Below, one piece after another: positions 7,760-17,576 of a DNA stretch of 64,000 bases. Where the stretch lies: NCBI GenBank assembly GCA_013141435.1, contig JABFQZ010000012.1:145960-209959 (forward strand), given 5' to 3'. The position numbers and the translations under genes are program-made. Every line of letters starts with the position of its first letter. Positions within the stretch are counted from its first letter, which is position 1. The notes under the pieces are model-generated. The model made no database searches and was not told the origin of the DNA. It worked only from the letters and a program-made list of their open reading frames with translations. The DNA comes from Ferruginibacter sp. (GTDB taxonomy: Bacteria; Bacteroidota; Bacteroidia; Chitinophagales; Chitinophagaceae).

Positions 7760-10333
7760 TTATTTCTTTTTTGTGGCAGCTTTCTTTTTTGGGGCTGCTT
7801 TTTTGGTAGCACTTTTCTTTGCAGCAGTTTTTTTATCAAATGCTTTTGGATCCTGTGTTAAAATCATTTTTTTAATTGTATCTAAATCAATAACTGCAAG
7901 CTCTTCGGCAGTATATTTTCCTGTAGCACCACCGCCTACAAGCTTTAGCATTTTTTTATTGTGTCGTATAAATGCTCCCCATCTGCCATTTTCTATTGAT
8001 ATTTTTTCGGCTGGCCATTGTTGTATAAATCGGTTGGCTTCTTTTTCTACTTTTTTCTCTATAAGTTCGTAACAATCTTGTTGCGTAAGTATATCAAAAT
8101 TATATGCTCTAGGAATGTTAATGTACATATCATTCCATTTTATAAAAGGACCAAATCTACCTTTTCCTTTAGTTATGGGTTTATCTTCGTAATGCCCTAT
8201 TGGTGCATCTTCTATACGTTTTGCCTCAATTATTTCTATAGCTCTAGCCAAATCTACTGCACTAGCTTGTTCACCTCTTGGCATTGATACAAATGAGTCG
8301 CCAAATTTTACATATGGTCCAAATCTTCCTATGCCTACCGTTATATCTTGTCCTTCGTATTGGCCTAATGGTGCACCAAGTTTAAATAAATCTAATGCTT
8401 CTTCTAGTGTTATCGTTTCTATACTTTGCGATGCCGTAAGTTTTGCAAATCTTGGTTTTTCTTCATCTTCTTGAGAGCCTATTTGCACCATTGGTCCAAA
8501 ACGTCCCATTCGAGCACTTATAGGTTTTCCTGTACTTTCTTCAATACCTAAAACTCTTTCGCCTTTTGCTCTTTCGGCATTTTCTAATGTATATTCTACA
8601 CCTTCATGAAAAGGTGTGTACCAATCTCCCACCATTTTATTCCATACCAATTTGCCTTCCGCTATGTTATCAAACTCTTGTTCAATATTTGCAGTAAAGG
8701 AATAATCCATTACTCTTTTAAAATGCTCACTTAAAAAATCAGTTACTACCAATCCTAAATCGGTAGGAAACAATTTACCTTTTTCGGCACCTGTATTTTC
8801 TTCAGATTGTGTTTTGGTAATTGTATTATTTTTTAATGTTACAACCCTTACTGTTCTTTTTATAGCATCTTTATCTTTTTTTACTACATAATTTCTTTTT
8901 ACAATGGTAGATATAGTAGGAGCATAAGTACTTGGTCGGCCAATGCCTAATTCCTCTAATTTTTTTACCAAAGATGCCTCAGTGTATCTAGCTCCTGGTC
9001 TTGTAAATTTTTCAGAAGCTGTCATTTCTCTAAATCCTAAAACCTGTCCTATAGTAAGGTTTGGCAATCTGCTTTCGCCTTCATCATTGTCTTCTTCGTC
9101 ATCGTCAGTGCTTTCTATATATACTTTTAAAAAGCCATCAAATTTTAGTACTTCGCCACTAGCTGTAAGCTCTTCTTTATTGGTACTTATTTCAATTTTT
9201 GCAATTGTTTTTTCAAAAATGGCATCACTCATTTGCGATGCAATAGTTCTTTTCCAAATTAGTTCGTACAACCTTGTCAAATCTTGGTCGGCAACTACTC
9301 TTGCATCCATATAAGTAGGGCGTATAGCTTCGTGAGCTTCTTGCGCACTATCGTTTTTATTTTTATATTTTCTTACTTGCAAATATTTATCGCCGAAACT
9401 GCTGTTTATTTCATTTTTAATTGCGTCCATAGCTGTTTCGCCAAGGTTTACGCTATCGGTACGCATGTATGTTATTTTTCCACTTTCGTACAATTTTTGG
9501 GCAAGCAACATAGTTTTACTTACACCATAACCTAATTTTCGGCTTGCCTCTTGTTGTAGGGTAGATGTGGTAAAAGGTGCAGCTGGTGTACGTTTGCCAG
9601 GTTTTACTTGTATATCATTCACTTTATAATTTGCGCCAATACAAGTTTGTAAAAATTGTTCAGCATCTGTTTGTTGGTTAAATTTTGCTCCTTCGGCTTT
9701 AAAATGTACCGTTTTATTATTCAAATCGGTAGCACCTAAAAAAGCATCTATTTTAAAACTACTTACAGCATTAAAATTATTTATTTCTCTTTCTTTTTCG
9801 GCAATTAACTTTACAGCTACACTTTGCACTCTGCCTGCACTTAAGCCACCTTGCATACCAATTTTTCGCCAAAGTACTGGGCTAAGTTCAAAACCTACAA
9901 TTCTATCTACTACACGGCGTGCTTGCTGCGCATTTACCAAATTCATATTTATTAACCTAGGGTTGGCTACTGCTTTTTGTATAGCAGGCTTAGTTATTTC
10001 ATGAAAAACTATACGCTTTGTTGTTTTCGGATTAAGTTTTAGTACTTCTGCCAAATGCCAGCTTATGGCTTCTCCCTCTCTATCTTCATCGGAAGCTAAC
10101 CATACTTCATCGGATTTTTTTGCAGCGCTTATTAAATCTTTTACAACTTTATCTTTATCTGGCGGTACCAAATATTTAGGCATAAAATTATTAGCAATAT
10201 CAATACCCATATCGTTTTTCTCCAAATCTCTTATGTGCCCAAAACAGCTACGTACTTCAAAATCTTTACCCAAAATACCTTCAATCGTTTTTGCCTTTGC
10301 TGGTGACTCTACTATTAATAAATTCTTTGCCAT
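7760..10333 (-). CDS. topA: DNA topoisomerase I (type IA)
   Basis: TopA relaxes negative supercoils by passing a strand through a transient single-strand break. The 857-residue protein has an N-terminal TOPRIM domain (LLIVESPAKAKTI at 5-17, SDEDREGEAISWH at 81-93) and the catalytic tyrosine Tyr289 in 'ITYMRTDSVNLG'. The C-terminal part has repeated 'IGRFGPYVKFGD'-type modules (TopoI C-repeats) instead of cysteine zinc fingers. It ends in a Lys/Ala-rich tail (about residues 830-857) likely to bind DNA. It heads a four-gene operon on the minus strand. Confidence 0.97.
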   Translation of the reverse strand: MAKNLLIVESPAKAKTIEGILGKDFEVRSCFGHIRDLEKNDMGIDIANNFMPKYLVPPDKDKVVKDLISAAKKSDEVWLASDEDREGEAISWHLAEVLKLNPKTTKRIVFHEITKPAIQKAVANPRLINMNLVNAQQARRVVDRIVGFELSPVLWRKIGMQGGLSAGRVQSVAVKLIAEKEREINNFNAVSSFKIDAFLGATDLNNKTVHFKAEGAKFNQQTDAEQFLQTCIGANYKVNDIQVKPGKRTPAAPFTTSTLQQEASRKLGYGVSKTMLLAQKLYESGKITYMRTDSVNLGETAMDAIKNEINSSFGDKYLQVRKYKNKNDSAQEAHEAIRPTYMDARVVADQDLTRLYELIWKRTIASQMSDAIFEKTIAKIEISTNKEELTASGEVLKFDGFLKVYIESTDDDEEDNDEGESRLPNLTIGQVLGFREMTASEKFTRPGARYTEASLVKKLEELGIGRPSTYAPTISTIVKRNYVVKKDKDAIKRTVRVVTLKNNTITKTQSEENTGAEKGKLFPTDLGLVVTDFLSEHFKRVMDYSFTANIEQEFDNIAEGKLVWNKMVGDWYTPFHEGVEYTLENAERAKGERVLGIEESTGKPISARMGRFGPMVQIGSQEDEEKPRFAKLTASQSIETITLEEALDLFKLGAPLGQYEGQDITVGIGRFGPYVKFGDSFVSMPRGEQASAVDLARAIEIIEAKRIEDAPIGHYEDKPITKGKGRFGPFIKWNDMYINIPRAYNFDILTQQDCYELIEKKVEKEANRFIQQWPAEKISIENGRWGAFIRHNKKMLKLVGGGATGKYTAEELAVIDLDTIKKMILTQDPKAFDKKTAAKKSATKKAAPKKKAATKKK

Positions 10334-10394
10334 GCTAGTTTATATAAATTATTTTACTGCTTTAATATGTATTTTTTGCTGTTTTATTTTTGCA

Positions 10395-10402
10395 CAAATA
10401 TA
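10395..10402 (-). promoter_or_regulatory. Probable topA -7 promoter element
   Basis: On the minus strand the sequence reads TATATTTG, a full match to TAnnTTTG, about 60 bases upstream of the topA start codon. No TTG is found at the ideal -33 distance, so the assignment rests on the -7 element alone. Confidence 0.4.
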
Positions 10403-10621
10403 GTTGCAATATTAAATTATTTTCGGAATAAACAAGTTGGTGTTTAATCAATAACCTTTTTTAATAAAATTGTAAATAAGATATAAACCAAAATTTTGCA
10501 TTGATATATCAAAAAAAATAGATAATGATTTCTATTTATTATTTAGAAAGAATAAAATAAAAAGGTAGATAGATAATTATCTTTTTAATAACGTTTTCTG
10601 AAATACTATTATTTGCCCTAA

Positions 10622-10672
10622 ACCATAAACGAAATACGTATTAGTACGATTATTTTTAAGTTAATTTATGGT
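10622..10672. repeat. Nested inverted repeat
   Basis: ACCATAAA (10622-10629) and TTTATGGT (10665-10672) are perfect 8-bp inverted repeats. Between them lies a smaller palindrome, CGTA-ttag-TACG, at about 10637-10648. It sits about 100 bases upstream of the DUF2520 gene. It may be an operator or a weak hairpin, or chance in AT-rich DNA. Confidence 0.3.
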
Positions 10673-10770
10673 AATAATACTTTTTTAACAGTATAATTAC
10701 TCCATTTTTATTCAAATTAATAATTATGATTATCTATTTTGTACTTTTATGTAGAAGTAATTAATAATCA

Positions 10771-11526
10771 ATGAAAATTACAATAATTGGTAGTGGTAAT
10801 GCAGCTACAGTACTTGCAAAATTGTGTGTACAACAAGGACATTCTATAGTTCAAATAATATCTAGAAATGAGGAGAAAGGCAAAAATTTGGCTCAAAATT
10901 TTAATGCCCAATATATACCTTTAAATGGCACTGTAAATAAAAATATTGAAATTGTTTTAGTTGCAATTACTGATAGTGTTTTTCCGAAGGCTTTAGATGG
11001 ACTTAATTTTGGTAGTATTCCTGTTTTTCATACAGGAGGAGCAGTTTCTATGAATGTACTAAGAAACACTACAACAAATTATGGAGTTTTATATCCACTA
11101 CAAAGTTTGAGTGCCGAAGTAGAAGAAATTCCCACTATACCATTTTTAATTGAAGCCAATTCTGAAAATTCATTTAAAATACTAAACGAATTTGCAAATA
11201 CTTTAAGCAACAATGTTACAAAAGTTTTGGAGTTTAAAAGATTACGATTACATGCTGCTGCTGCTATTGCAAATAATTTTACAAACTACTTATACACTTG
11301 TGCCAAAACGTATTGCGATAACGAAGAACTAGATTTCAACTTATTAAAACCACTAATTTTAGAAACAGCAAATCGTATTCAAAACAACGATCCCGAAAAA
11401 GTACAAACAGGACCAGCAAAAAGGCAAGATGTTTATACCTTAGGTAAGCATTTGCAATTGTTTTCGGAATATCCAAAACTACGTACTTTATATACTCGAA
11501 TGACAGAAAGTATAATGCATGGATAA
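10771..11526 (+). CDS. DUF2520 Rossmann-fold oxidoreductase-like protein
   Basis: This 251-residue protein has an N-terminal Rossmann nucleotide-binding motif (ITIIGSGNAATVLAKLC at residues 3-19). The C-terminal helical domain has the family segment 'RLRLHAAAAIANNFTNYLY' and 'GPAKRQDVYTLGKHLQ' near the end. This two-domain layout is that of the DUF2520/NADP-dependent F420 oxidoreductase-like family, related to 6-phosphogluconate and ketopantoate-type reductases. The substrate is unknown. The coding sequence ends 86 bases before the true start of the response regulator, so co-transcription is possible. Confidence 0.85.
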   Translation: MKITIIGSGNAATVLAKLCVQQGHSIVQIISRNEEKGKNLAQNFNAQYIPLNGTVNKNIEIVLVAITDSVFPKALDGLNFGSIPVFHTGGAVSMNVLRNTTTNYGVLYPLQSLSAEVEEIPTIPFLIEANSENSFKILNEFANTLSNNVTKVLEFKRLRLHAAAAIANNFTNYLYTCAKTYCDNEELDFNLLKPLILETANRIQNNDPEKVQTGPAKRQDVYTLGKHLQLFSEYPKLRTLYTRMTESIMHG

Positions 11527-11611
11527 GTATATTCTTTAATTTTTACTTTTTTGTTATTGTGCAACTATTAATTAGTAAATGTTTAATTTTGAAAAAACAT
11601 TCTCAATTTTA

Positions 11612-12763
11612 ATGGCAGATATATTAGTAATAGACGACGAAAAAGCAATAAGAAAAACCCTTGCCGAAATTTTACAATTTGAAGGTTATAAAGTAGTAGA
11701 AGCTGCTGACGGAGAAGAAGGACTTCAGAAATTTGCACAAAAACATTTCGATGTTGTACTTTGCGATATAAAAATGCCCAAAATTGATGGAATAGAATTT
11801 TTAGAAAAAGCAAAAAACATAAATGCCGATATACCAATTATAATGGTTAGCGGACATGGTAATATTGAAACTGCTGTAGAAGCTGTAAAAAAAGGAGCAT
11901 TTGATTACATAAGCAAACCTCCAGATTTAAATAGGTTATTGATTACGCTGCGTAATGCAACCGATCGTACTAAACTAACTACCGAAACTAAAGTACTAAA
12001 ACGAAAAGTAAACAAAACTATAGATATGGTAGGGGAAAGTGCTGCCATAAATAAAATAAAACAAACTATCGAAAAAGTAGCTCCTACTGATGCTCGTGTG
12101 TTAATCACCGGCGAAAATGGAGTAGGCAAAGAACTTGTAGCCCGTTGGATACACGAAATGAGTAACAGAAATACTGGCCCAATGATAGAAGTAAATTGTG
12201 CTGCCATACCAAGCGAATTGATAGAAAGCGAATTGTTTGGGCATGAAAAAGGTTCTTTTACATCGGCTATAAAGCAACGAATTGGAAAATTTGAGCAAGC
12301 CAATGGTGGCACTTTGTTTTTAGACGAAATTGGCGACATGAGCTTAACTGCACAAGCAAAAGTATTACGTGCCTTGCAAGAAGGAAAAATAACTAGAGTA
12401 GGTGCAGAAAAAGACATAAATGTAGATGTGAGGGTAATAGCTGCTACCAATAAAAATTTGCTAGAAGAAGTAGAAGCTAAAAACTTTAGATTAGATTTAT
12501 ACCATAGGCTTGGTGTAATAATTATACATGTACCAGCCCTAAAAGACCGTAAAGAAGATATACCATTACTTGTAAAACATTTTGCAGCTTTAATAGCTTT
12601 GGAATATGGACAACCAACCAAAGAAATAGAAAAATCTGCTTTGGAGATATTACAAAAAAATAACTGGGGCGGTAATATTAGAGAACTTCGCAATGTTGTA
12701 GAGCGATTAATAATTATGAGTGGTAAAAGCATTACCAAAGATGATGTAGAGAATTATGTGTAG
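11612..12763 (+). CDS. Sigma-54-type response regulator lacking HTH domain
   Basis: I place the start at ATG 11612 (MADILVIDDEKAI) because the receiver domain begins there; an in-frame ATG at 11579 would add 11 residues. The receiver domain has phospho-acceptor Asp52 in 'LCDIKMPKIDG'. A sigma-54 AAA+ domain follows: Walker A GENGVGKE (about 167-174), the sigma-contact loop as GSFTSA (214-219) instead of GAFTGA, and Walker B 'LFLDEIGD' (235-242), then 'R-finger' and 'NIRELRN' parts. The protein stops after 'KSITKDDVENYV' (383 residues), without the usual C-terminal Fis-type helix-turn-helix. It may therefore act without specific DNA binding or through a partner. No sensor kinase is adjacent. 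Confidence 0.9.
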   Translation: MADILVIDDEKAIRKTLAEILQFEGYKVVEAADGEEGLQKFAQKHFDVVLCDIKMPKIDGIEFLEKAKNINADIPIIMVSGHGNIETAVEAVKKGAFDYISKPPDLNRLLITLRNATDRTKLTTETKVLKRKVNKTIDMVGESAAINKIKQTIEKVAPTDARVLITGENGVGKELVARWIHEMSNRNTGPMIEVNCAAIPSELIESELFGHEKGSFTSAIKQRIGKFEQANGGTLFLDEIGDMSLTAQAKVLRALQEGKITRVGAEKDINVDVRVIAATNKNLLEEVEAKNFRLDLYHRLGVIIIHVPALKDRKEDIPLLVKHFAALIALEYGQPTKEIEKSALEILQKNNWGGNIRELRNVVERLIIMSGKSITKDDVENYV

Positions 12764-12851
12764 AAAAAATTTTTTTTTTTACACAACAGAGTGCTTAACA
12801 AAGCCACACACAATAAAAAGTTAATTCTTTCTTTATTCAAATTACTAACCC

Positions 12852-12859
12852 TATTTTTG
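12852..12859 (+). promoter_or_regulatory. Probable lepB -7 promoter element
   Basis: TATTTTTG matches TAnnTTTG and lies 20 bases upstream of the lepB start codon, giving a short leader. No clear TTG is seen at the -33 distance. Confidence 0.4.
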
Positions 12860-12878
12860 CAACACTAAAAAACTACGT

Positions 12879-14396
12879 ATGAGTATAGGTTGGATTGTAT
12901 TTATTATTGGAACTATAGGTTGGCATATTGGTATGTATGGCATGTTTAAAAAAGCAGGAATAGAACCTTGGAAAGCCTTAATACCTTTTTACAATACTTG
13001 GTGTATGGTACAAAAAATGGAATTGCCAAAATATTGGTTTTATTTACAATTTATACCTATTGCTGGGCAATTTATTACCATTTGGATTTGCATAAAATTT
13101 GTAGAGCATTATGGAAGATTTGATACTTTGCACCATGCTGCTGCTGTATTTTTTCCATTTTTATATTTTCCTTATTTAGGCTATTCAAAAACCGAAAGGT
13201 TTGCTGGTAAAAAAGTAGTAGATAATTACAAAAAATCGGCAGCAAGAGAGTGGATAGATGCTGCTGCCTTTGCTGTAGTAGCCGCTACAATTATACGCAC
13301 ATTTGTATTTGAGGCTTACACAATACCAACTCCATCTATGGAAAAAACATTGTTGGTAAACGATTTTTTGTTTGTAAGTAAGTTTAGTTATGGCCCACGC
13401 ATACCTAATACACCAATAGCAATGCCTTTTGTACATCATACAATGCCTTTTGTACCAGTAAAATCTTATTCGGAAGCCATACAAATACCTTATACCAGAT
13501 GGTTTGCTACACCTGTAAAAAGAAATGATGTTGTAGTATTTAATTTTCCGGTAAACGATACATTAATAAACGACCCAATTGTAGATGGACAACAACAATT
13601 TGGTAGCCAAACTACTTATTATAAAGTAGTAAGAGATTTGGGAAGAGAGGAAACTTGGAACAGATATGGTAACGATATTATTACAAGACCAGTAGACAAA
13701 AGAGAAAATTTTATAAAAAGATGTGTGGCAGTAGGAGGAGATGTATTGCAAGTTGTAAATGGTAAAGTTGTTGTAAATAATATACCTCAACCTTTGTTTC
13801 CTCAATCGGAAAAAAAGTACATTTTGCATACACCTGCAAATGCATATATGGATAAAGAAAACCTTGCCGCATTGGGTATAAATGCTAGGTTAGACCAACA
13901 AGGAGAGCTTAACCAAATAGACCAAACAAATTGGTTGGTAAATATTACAAACGAAGAAAAACCTAATTTAAAACTACCTGCAGGTTATACAATTTCGGAT
14001 TATATTACCGAGCAAGACAAAGAACTTTTTCCATATTACGATACTACACATCATTGGAGTGCCGATAATTTTGGACCTATTACAATACCTCAAAAAGGTA
14101 GCACTATAGAACTTACACCCGATAATATCATAAAATATCAACGTTGTATTGAAGTATATGAAGGCAATAAATTTGAAAACCTAAATGGTAAAATATTAAT
14201 AAACGGTGTTGCAACAACGAAATATACTTTTAAAATGAATTATTATTGGATGATGGGTGATAACCGCCACAACTCTTTAGATAGTCGTTATTGGGGTTTT
14301 GTACCCGAAGACCATGTAGTAGGTAAAGCATCGCTAATTTGGTTTAGTTGGGAAGGTGGTCCAAGATGGAAACGATTATTTAACACAATAAAATAG
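12879..14396 (+). CDS. lepB: Signal peptidase I (large Bacteroidota type)
   Basis: LepB cleaves signal peptides from exported proteins at the periplasmic face of the inner membrane. The N-terminus has membrane segments at about residues 1-20 and 50-75, and a further one before the catalytic domain (about 127-145). Catalytic Ser153 lies in 'TIPTPSMEKTLLVND' and the general base Lys280 in 'RENFIKRCVAVGGD'. The C-terminal signature is 'MMGDNRHNSLDSRYWGFVP'. At 505 residues it is longer than E. coli LepB (324), because of an insertion between the catalytic boxes that is common in this phylum. It probably processes the many secreted proteins in this window. Confidence 0.95.
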   Translation: MSIGWIVFIIGTIGWHIGMYGMFKKAGIEPWKALIPFYNTWCMVQKMELPKYWFYLQFIPIAGQFITIWICIKFVEHYGRFDTLHHAAAVFFPFLYFPYLGYSKTERFAGKKVVDNYKKSAAREWIDAAAFAVVAATIIRTFVFEAYTIPTPSMEKTLLVNDFLFVSKFSYGPRIPNTPIAMPFVHHTMPFVPVKSYSEAIQIPYTRWFATPVKRNDVVVFNFPVNDTLINDPIVDGQQQFGSQTTYYKVVRDLGREETWNRYGNDIITRPVDKRENFIKRCVAVGGDVLQVVNGKVVVNNIPQPLFPQSEKKYILHTPANAYMDKENLAALGINARLDQQGELNQIDQTNWLVNITNEEKPNLKLPAGYTISDYITEQDKELFPYYDTTHHWSADNFGPITIPQKGSTIELTPDNIIKYQRCIEVYEGNKFENLNGKILINGVATTKYTFKMNYYWMMGDNRHNSLDSRYWGFVPEDHVVGKASLIWFSWEGGPRWKRLFNTIK

Positions 14397-14431
14397 TATA
14401 TTAAATAAAAAAATCTTATTTTTATTCTCCA

Positions 14432-14466
14432 AAAAAATCCTCCTTGTAAAAAAGGAGGATTTTTTA
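14432..14466. terminator. Bidirectional terminator after lepB
   Basis: AAAAAATCCTCCTT and AAGGAGGATTTTTT form a perfect hairpin around a short GTAAAA loop. It gives a U-run on both strands. It ends the lepB transcript on the plus strand. The next gene, cdd, begins about 70 bases further on. Confidence 0.9.
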
Positions 14467-14536
14467 TCTAAATAATTTTACTATTATGGAAATCAAACCT
14501 TAAAGGATTTGCTTTCTTTGAAATAAAAAATATAAT

Positions 14537-15025
14537 ATGAAACAAAAATATAGTTTTGGCTTTGAGGAATTTTCGGACATAGCTGAATTGAATATGGACG
14601 ATGCTGCTTTACTGCAAGAAGCCAGAAAAATTACACAAAAAGCTTATGCACCATATAGCAATTTTTTGGTAGGAGCAGCAGCCATTTTTAATAATGGCGA
14701 AAAGGTTTTTGGTACAAATCAAGAAAACGCTTCGTACCCAGTTGGAATTTGTGCCGAAAGAGTTTTACTGGCATCGGCAAGTATGTTGCAAACCGATGAA
14801 CCAATAAAAACGATGGCCATAAGTTACAATAATTTATCAAGAAATGGAGGTAGCGATAGACCAATATCGCCTTGTGGTATGTGCCGCCAAAGCCTTGCTG
14901 AATACGAAGAGCGTACAAAACAACCAATGCGCCTTATTTTATCTGGCATGGAAGGTAAAGTTATCATTATACAATCAGCTGTGCAGTTATTACCTTTTTC
15001 GTTTGGTAGTGAAAATTTGAAATAA
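14537..15025 (+). CDS. cdd: Cytidine deaminase
   Basis: Cdd deaminates cytidine and deoxycytidine to uridine forms in pyrimidine salvage. The 162-residue protein has the zinc site split as usual: Cys72-Ala-Glu74 in 'GICAERVLLASA' (ligand and proton shuttle) and Cys113/Cys116 in 'PCGMCRQSL'. The substrate-binding 'APYSNFLVGAA' is at about residues 38-48. Its length fits the homotetrameric class. It ends 39 bases from the convergent histidine kinase gene. Confidence 0.95.
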   Translation: MKQKYSFGFEEFSDIAELNMDDAALLQEARKITQKAYAPYSNFLVGAAAIFNNGEKVFGTNQENASYPVGICAERVLLASASMLQTDEPIKTMAISYNNLSRNGGSDRPISPCGMCRQSLAEYEERTKQPMRLILSGMEGKVIIIQSAVQLLPFSFGSENLK

Positions 15026-15064
15026 TTTACTTAACGTATTCACAATAAGATTAGAAGTAGGATA

Positions 15065-17548
15065 TTATTTCTTTGTTAGATTCAAAATTTTAGTATATAA
15101 ATCTTCTGGCAAAAAAGGTTTTTGTACAGTATCGTTTATTCCAATTTTTGCAACATTGTCAATTGTAGCAGTAAGAGCTATTATTGGTGTATGTATGTTT
15201 TTTTCTCTAATAATTTTAATTGCAGTTATACCATCCATTATTGGCATTTGCAAATCCATTAAAATTATATCGTAAGTATTTTCTAATACTAAATTTACAG
15301 CTTCTTGCCCATTATTTGCTTTAGTTACTATAAGTTTCCATTTTTCCAAAATTTTACTTACTACTAACATATTTACTGGGTTATCTTCAGCTACTAATAC
15401 TTTTAAATTAGCTAATGCTTTCATTTCGTTTAAATTAGTATTAGGCTCAATTGATAATTTTTTTTGGGCACATTGAAAATCTAGTATAAACCAAAACTTG
15501 CTTCCATTTCCCCAAATACTTTCTACATGTAGGGTTGAGCCCATTATTTCTAAAAGTTTTTTTGAAATAGTTAAGCCTAAGCCAGTTCCACCATATTTTC
15601 TAATTGTACTTGCATCTGCTTGTCCAAAACTCTCAAATATTTTTTCAATTTTGCTTTGTTCAATACCAATACCAGTATCTTGTACAGAAAAATTAATTTT
15701 ATAGTTATCATTAGTACCATTATCCGAGCATAATGCTATCGTAAATACAACTTCTCCTTTAGTGGTAAATTTTATAGCATTGCTTATCAAATTTGTTAAA
15801 ATCTGACGAAGTCTGGTTACATCACCTTTTATTTTTTTATTTATTTTTTCGTCAAATTTTATTTCAAATTTTATTCCTTTACTGGTTGCTTCCCATAAAA
15901 AGAAAGAATACATTTTTGCTATAGTATCTTTCAAATCAAACATTTTGTTTTCTAATTCTACTTTCCCTTCTTCTATTTTTGTAATATCTAAAATATCGTT
16001 TATTAACGAAAGCATGTGATTGCTAGAGTCTTTTAAAATTTCTAAATTATTTGTTTGTGAGGGTAAATATTCTTCGTTTAGCAAAATATTAGTAAGGCCA
16101 ATAATTCCATTTAATGGTGTACGAAGTTCATGGCTCATGTTCGATAAAAATTGAGCTTTTACTTTAGTCGCTTCTTCTGCTTTAAGTAATGAAAAATTCA
16201 ATTCTTGTTCTATTTTTTTTCTATAACTGATATTTCTAGAAACAAAAACAGCACCTACAATTTTATCGTCAATATTTTTTATTGGGGTTGCAAGTAATTC
16301 TAAATATTCATCATTAAAAATGTAATCAATATTCAAAGTGTTACCTTTAAAAACTTCTTTATAATGTTCAATCCATTCTGCTGGATATTTTGGCAAAGTA
16401 AATAGACTTGATATATCAAAGCCTGGTTTAACTTCCACACCAAAAACATTAAACATTTCACTTATGTAAACTTTACTAGTAGCTATTAGTTTGTAATCGG
16501 TAGTAAGGCTCCAGATACTGTGCCCAGTGCTATCAATAATAGTTTCTAAATTTATTTTTGCTTGCAGTAAATTTTGAGCGCCTCTTTTTTTATTAGTAAT
16601 GTTTCTACTATAAAATGTGGCCCCAATTTTTTCCTTCTTTTCGTTTAATAATGGAGCTCCTTGCATTTCGTAAAAATGATTATTTGAAAAATATTCATCT
16701 AAAAAAGTTTCTCCACTTAATGCTCTTTCGTAATAACTTTTAAATTCTTTTGGGCTTCTGCTATATTCAAATAATTTTCTTACATCATACCCTTGGTATG
16801 GTGTAACCTTGTAGTTTAGTTTTAAAATTTTTGCATAGGAATTATTATATGCAATAAGTGTATAGTTATTATTTATACTCCAAATGTATCCTTTGGTATT
16901 ATCTATAAGTGTTTGAACATTTAATTTACTTGTATTTATTCTATTGATATTATTGTAATTTTCTTTGATTATCAAGTAAGCAGTAAGTGCAGTAAAAAAC
17001 AATGCAGCTAGTAAATTGATTACATACATGCTTGACACATCAAAAGTAGGATTGGGCTTAAAATAGAAATTAAAAGAAGAATTAAATGCTAAATACACAA
17101 GCAAAATCAAATTGATTGTATGAAGTAGAAGCCATTTTTTTTCGTTTTTCCAAGAAAAAATATTTAAAGTGGCCAAAAAAAATGGAAAGAAAAATAAATA
17201 TTGTCCTGCTTCTTTTCCTATTATTTGCGAATAAATAAAGGTACTGCTGAGTATAAAAAAGGTTAAAACATTTTTTGCAATTAAGTATTTTTTCTTTTTT
17301 TGTAAAATAAAAACTACACTAAATTGAAAAATTAATAAGGCTAAAAAAGTTGAGCAAAACCCCCAATCAAATATATTTACAATTGCTAAAAAAATGTCCA
17401 TTACCACATTGCTAATTATTGTAATTAGCATGGTTACATTGGTAAAAACAATCGGCCTGTTAATAATCTCATCGGTTCCATTATCTACACCTATGTATTT
17501 TAGGGCATACCAAAGTTTAAGCAATTTGTGATTTTCTTTACCTTTCAA
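15065..17548 (-). CDS. Hybrid sensor histidine kinase / response regulator
   Basis: This 827-residue membrane sensor has about five to six hydrophobic segments in residues 35-195 and two PAS-like domains (about 207-320 and 330-445). The HisKA domain has phospho-acceptor His473 in 'NMSHELRTPLNG', followed by an HATPase domain (about 515-690; G-boxes 'DTGIGIE' and 'GGTGLGLTISKKLLE'). A C-terminal receiver carries Asp765 in 'IILMDLQMPIMDG'. The topology resembles BarA/ArcB-like hybrid kinases, but the signal is unknown. It lies 28 bases downstream of the MutS-like gene on the same strand and may be co-transcribed. No cognate regulator is adjacent. Confidence 0.9.
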   Translation of the reverse strand: MKGKENHKLLKLWYALKYIGVDNGTDEIINRPIVFTNVTMLITIISNVVMDIFLAIVNIFDWGFCSTFLALLIFQFSVVFILQKKKKYLIAKNVLTFFILSSTFIYSQIIGKEAGQYLFFFPFFLATLNIFSWKNEKKWLLLHTINLILLVYLAFNSSFNFYFKPNPTFDVSSMYVINLLAALFFTALTAYLIIKENYNNINRINTSKLNVQTLIDNTKGYIWSINNNYTLIAYNNSYAKILKLNYKVTPYQGYDVRKLFEYSRSPKEFKSYYERALSGETFLDEYFSNNHFYEMQGAPLLNEKKEKIGATFYSRNITNKKRGAQNLLQAKINLETIIDSTGHSIWSLTTDYKLIATSKVYISEMFNVFGVEVKPGFDISSLFTLPKYPAEWIEHYKEVFKGNTLNIDYIFNDEYLELLATPIKNIDDKIVGAVFVSRNISYRKKIEQELNFSLLKAEEATKVKAQFLSNMSHELRTPLNGIIGLTNILLNEEYLPSQTNNLEILKDSSNHMLSLINDILDITKIEEGKVELENKMFDLKDTIAKMYSFFLWEATSKGIKFEIKFDEKINKKIKGDVTRLRQILTNLISNAIKFTTKGEVVFTIALCSDNGTNDNYKINFSVQDTGIGIEQSKIEKIFESFGQADASTIRKYGGTGLGLTISKKLLEIMGSTLHVESIWGNGSKFWFILDFQCAQKKLSIEPNTNLNEMKALANLKVLVAEDNPVNMLVVSKILEKWKLIVTKANNGQEAVNLVLENTYDIILMDLQMPIMDGITAIKIIREKNIHTPIIALTATIDNVAKIGINDTVQKPFLPEDLYTKILNLTKK

Positions 17549-17576
17549 TTTTTAAATTTATTACTTTCTAACTTTT

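Larger units (their letters stand above)
10334..10770. other. 437-bp non-coding gap between topA and DUF2520 gene
   Basis: This divergent intergenic region is strongly AT-rich and holds no convincing gene on either strand. It contains the likely topA -7 element (10395-10402, minus strand) and a nested palindrome at 10622-10672. Apart from these I see nothing in it. Confidence 0.7.

Noticed and set aside
7773..9535. Plus-strand frames of 80-120 codons opposite topA
   Set aside because: They are antisense shadows, rich in Phe/Ser/Ile, and the minus strand carries an unmistakable topoisomerase I across the same bases.
11905..12738. A 277-codon minus-strand frame opposite the sigma-54-type regulator
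   Set aside because: It is a long antisense shadow of a strongly conserved AAA+ gene. Its sequence shows no motif or domain, and it has no start context.
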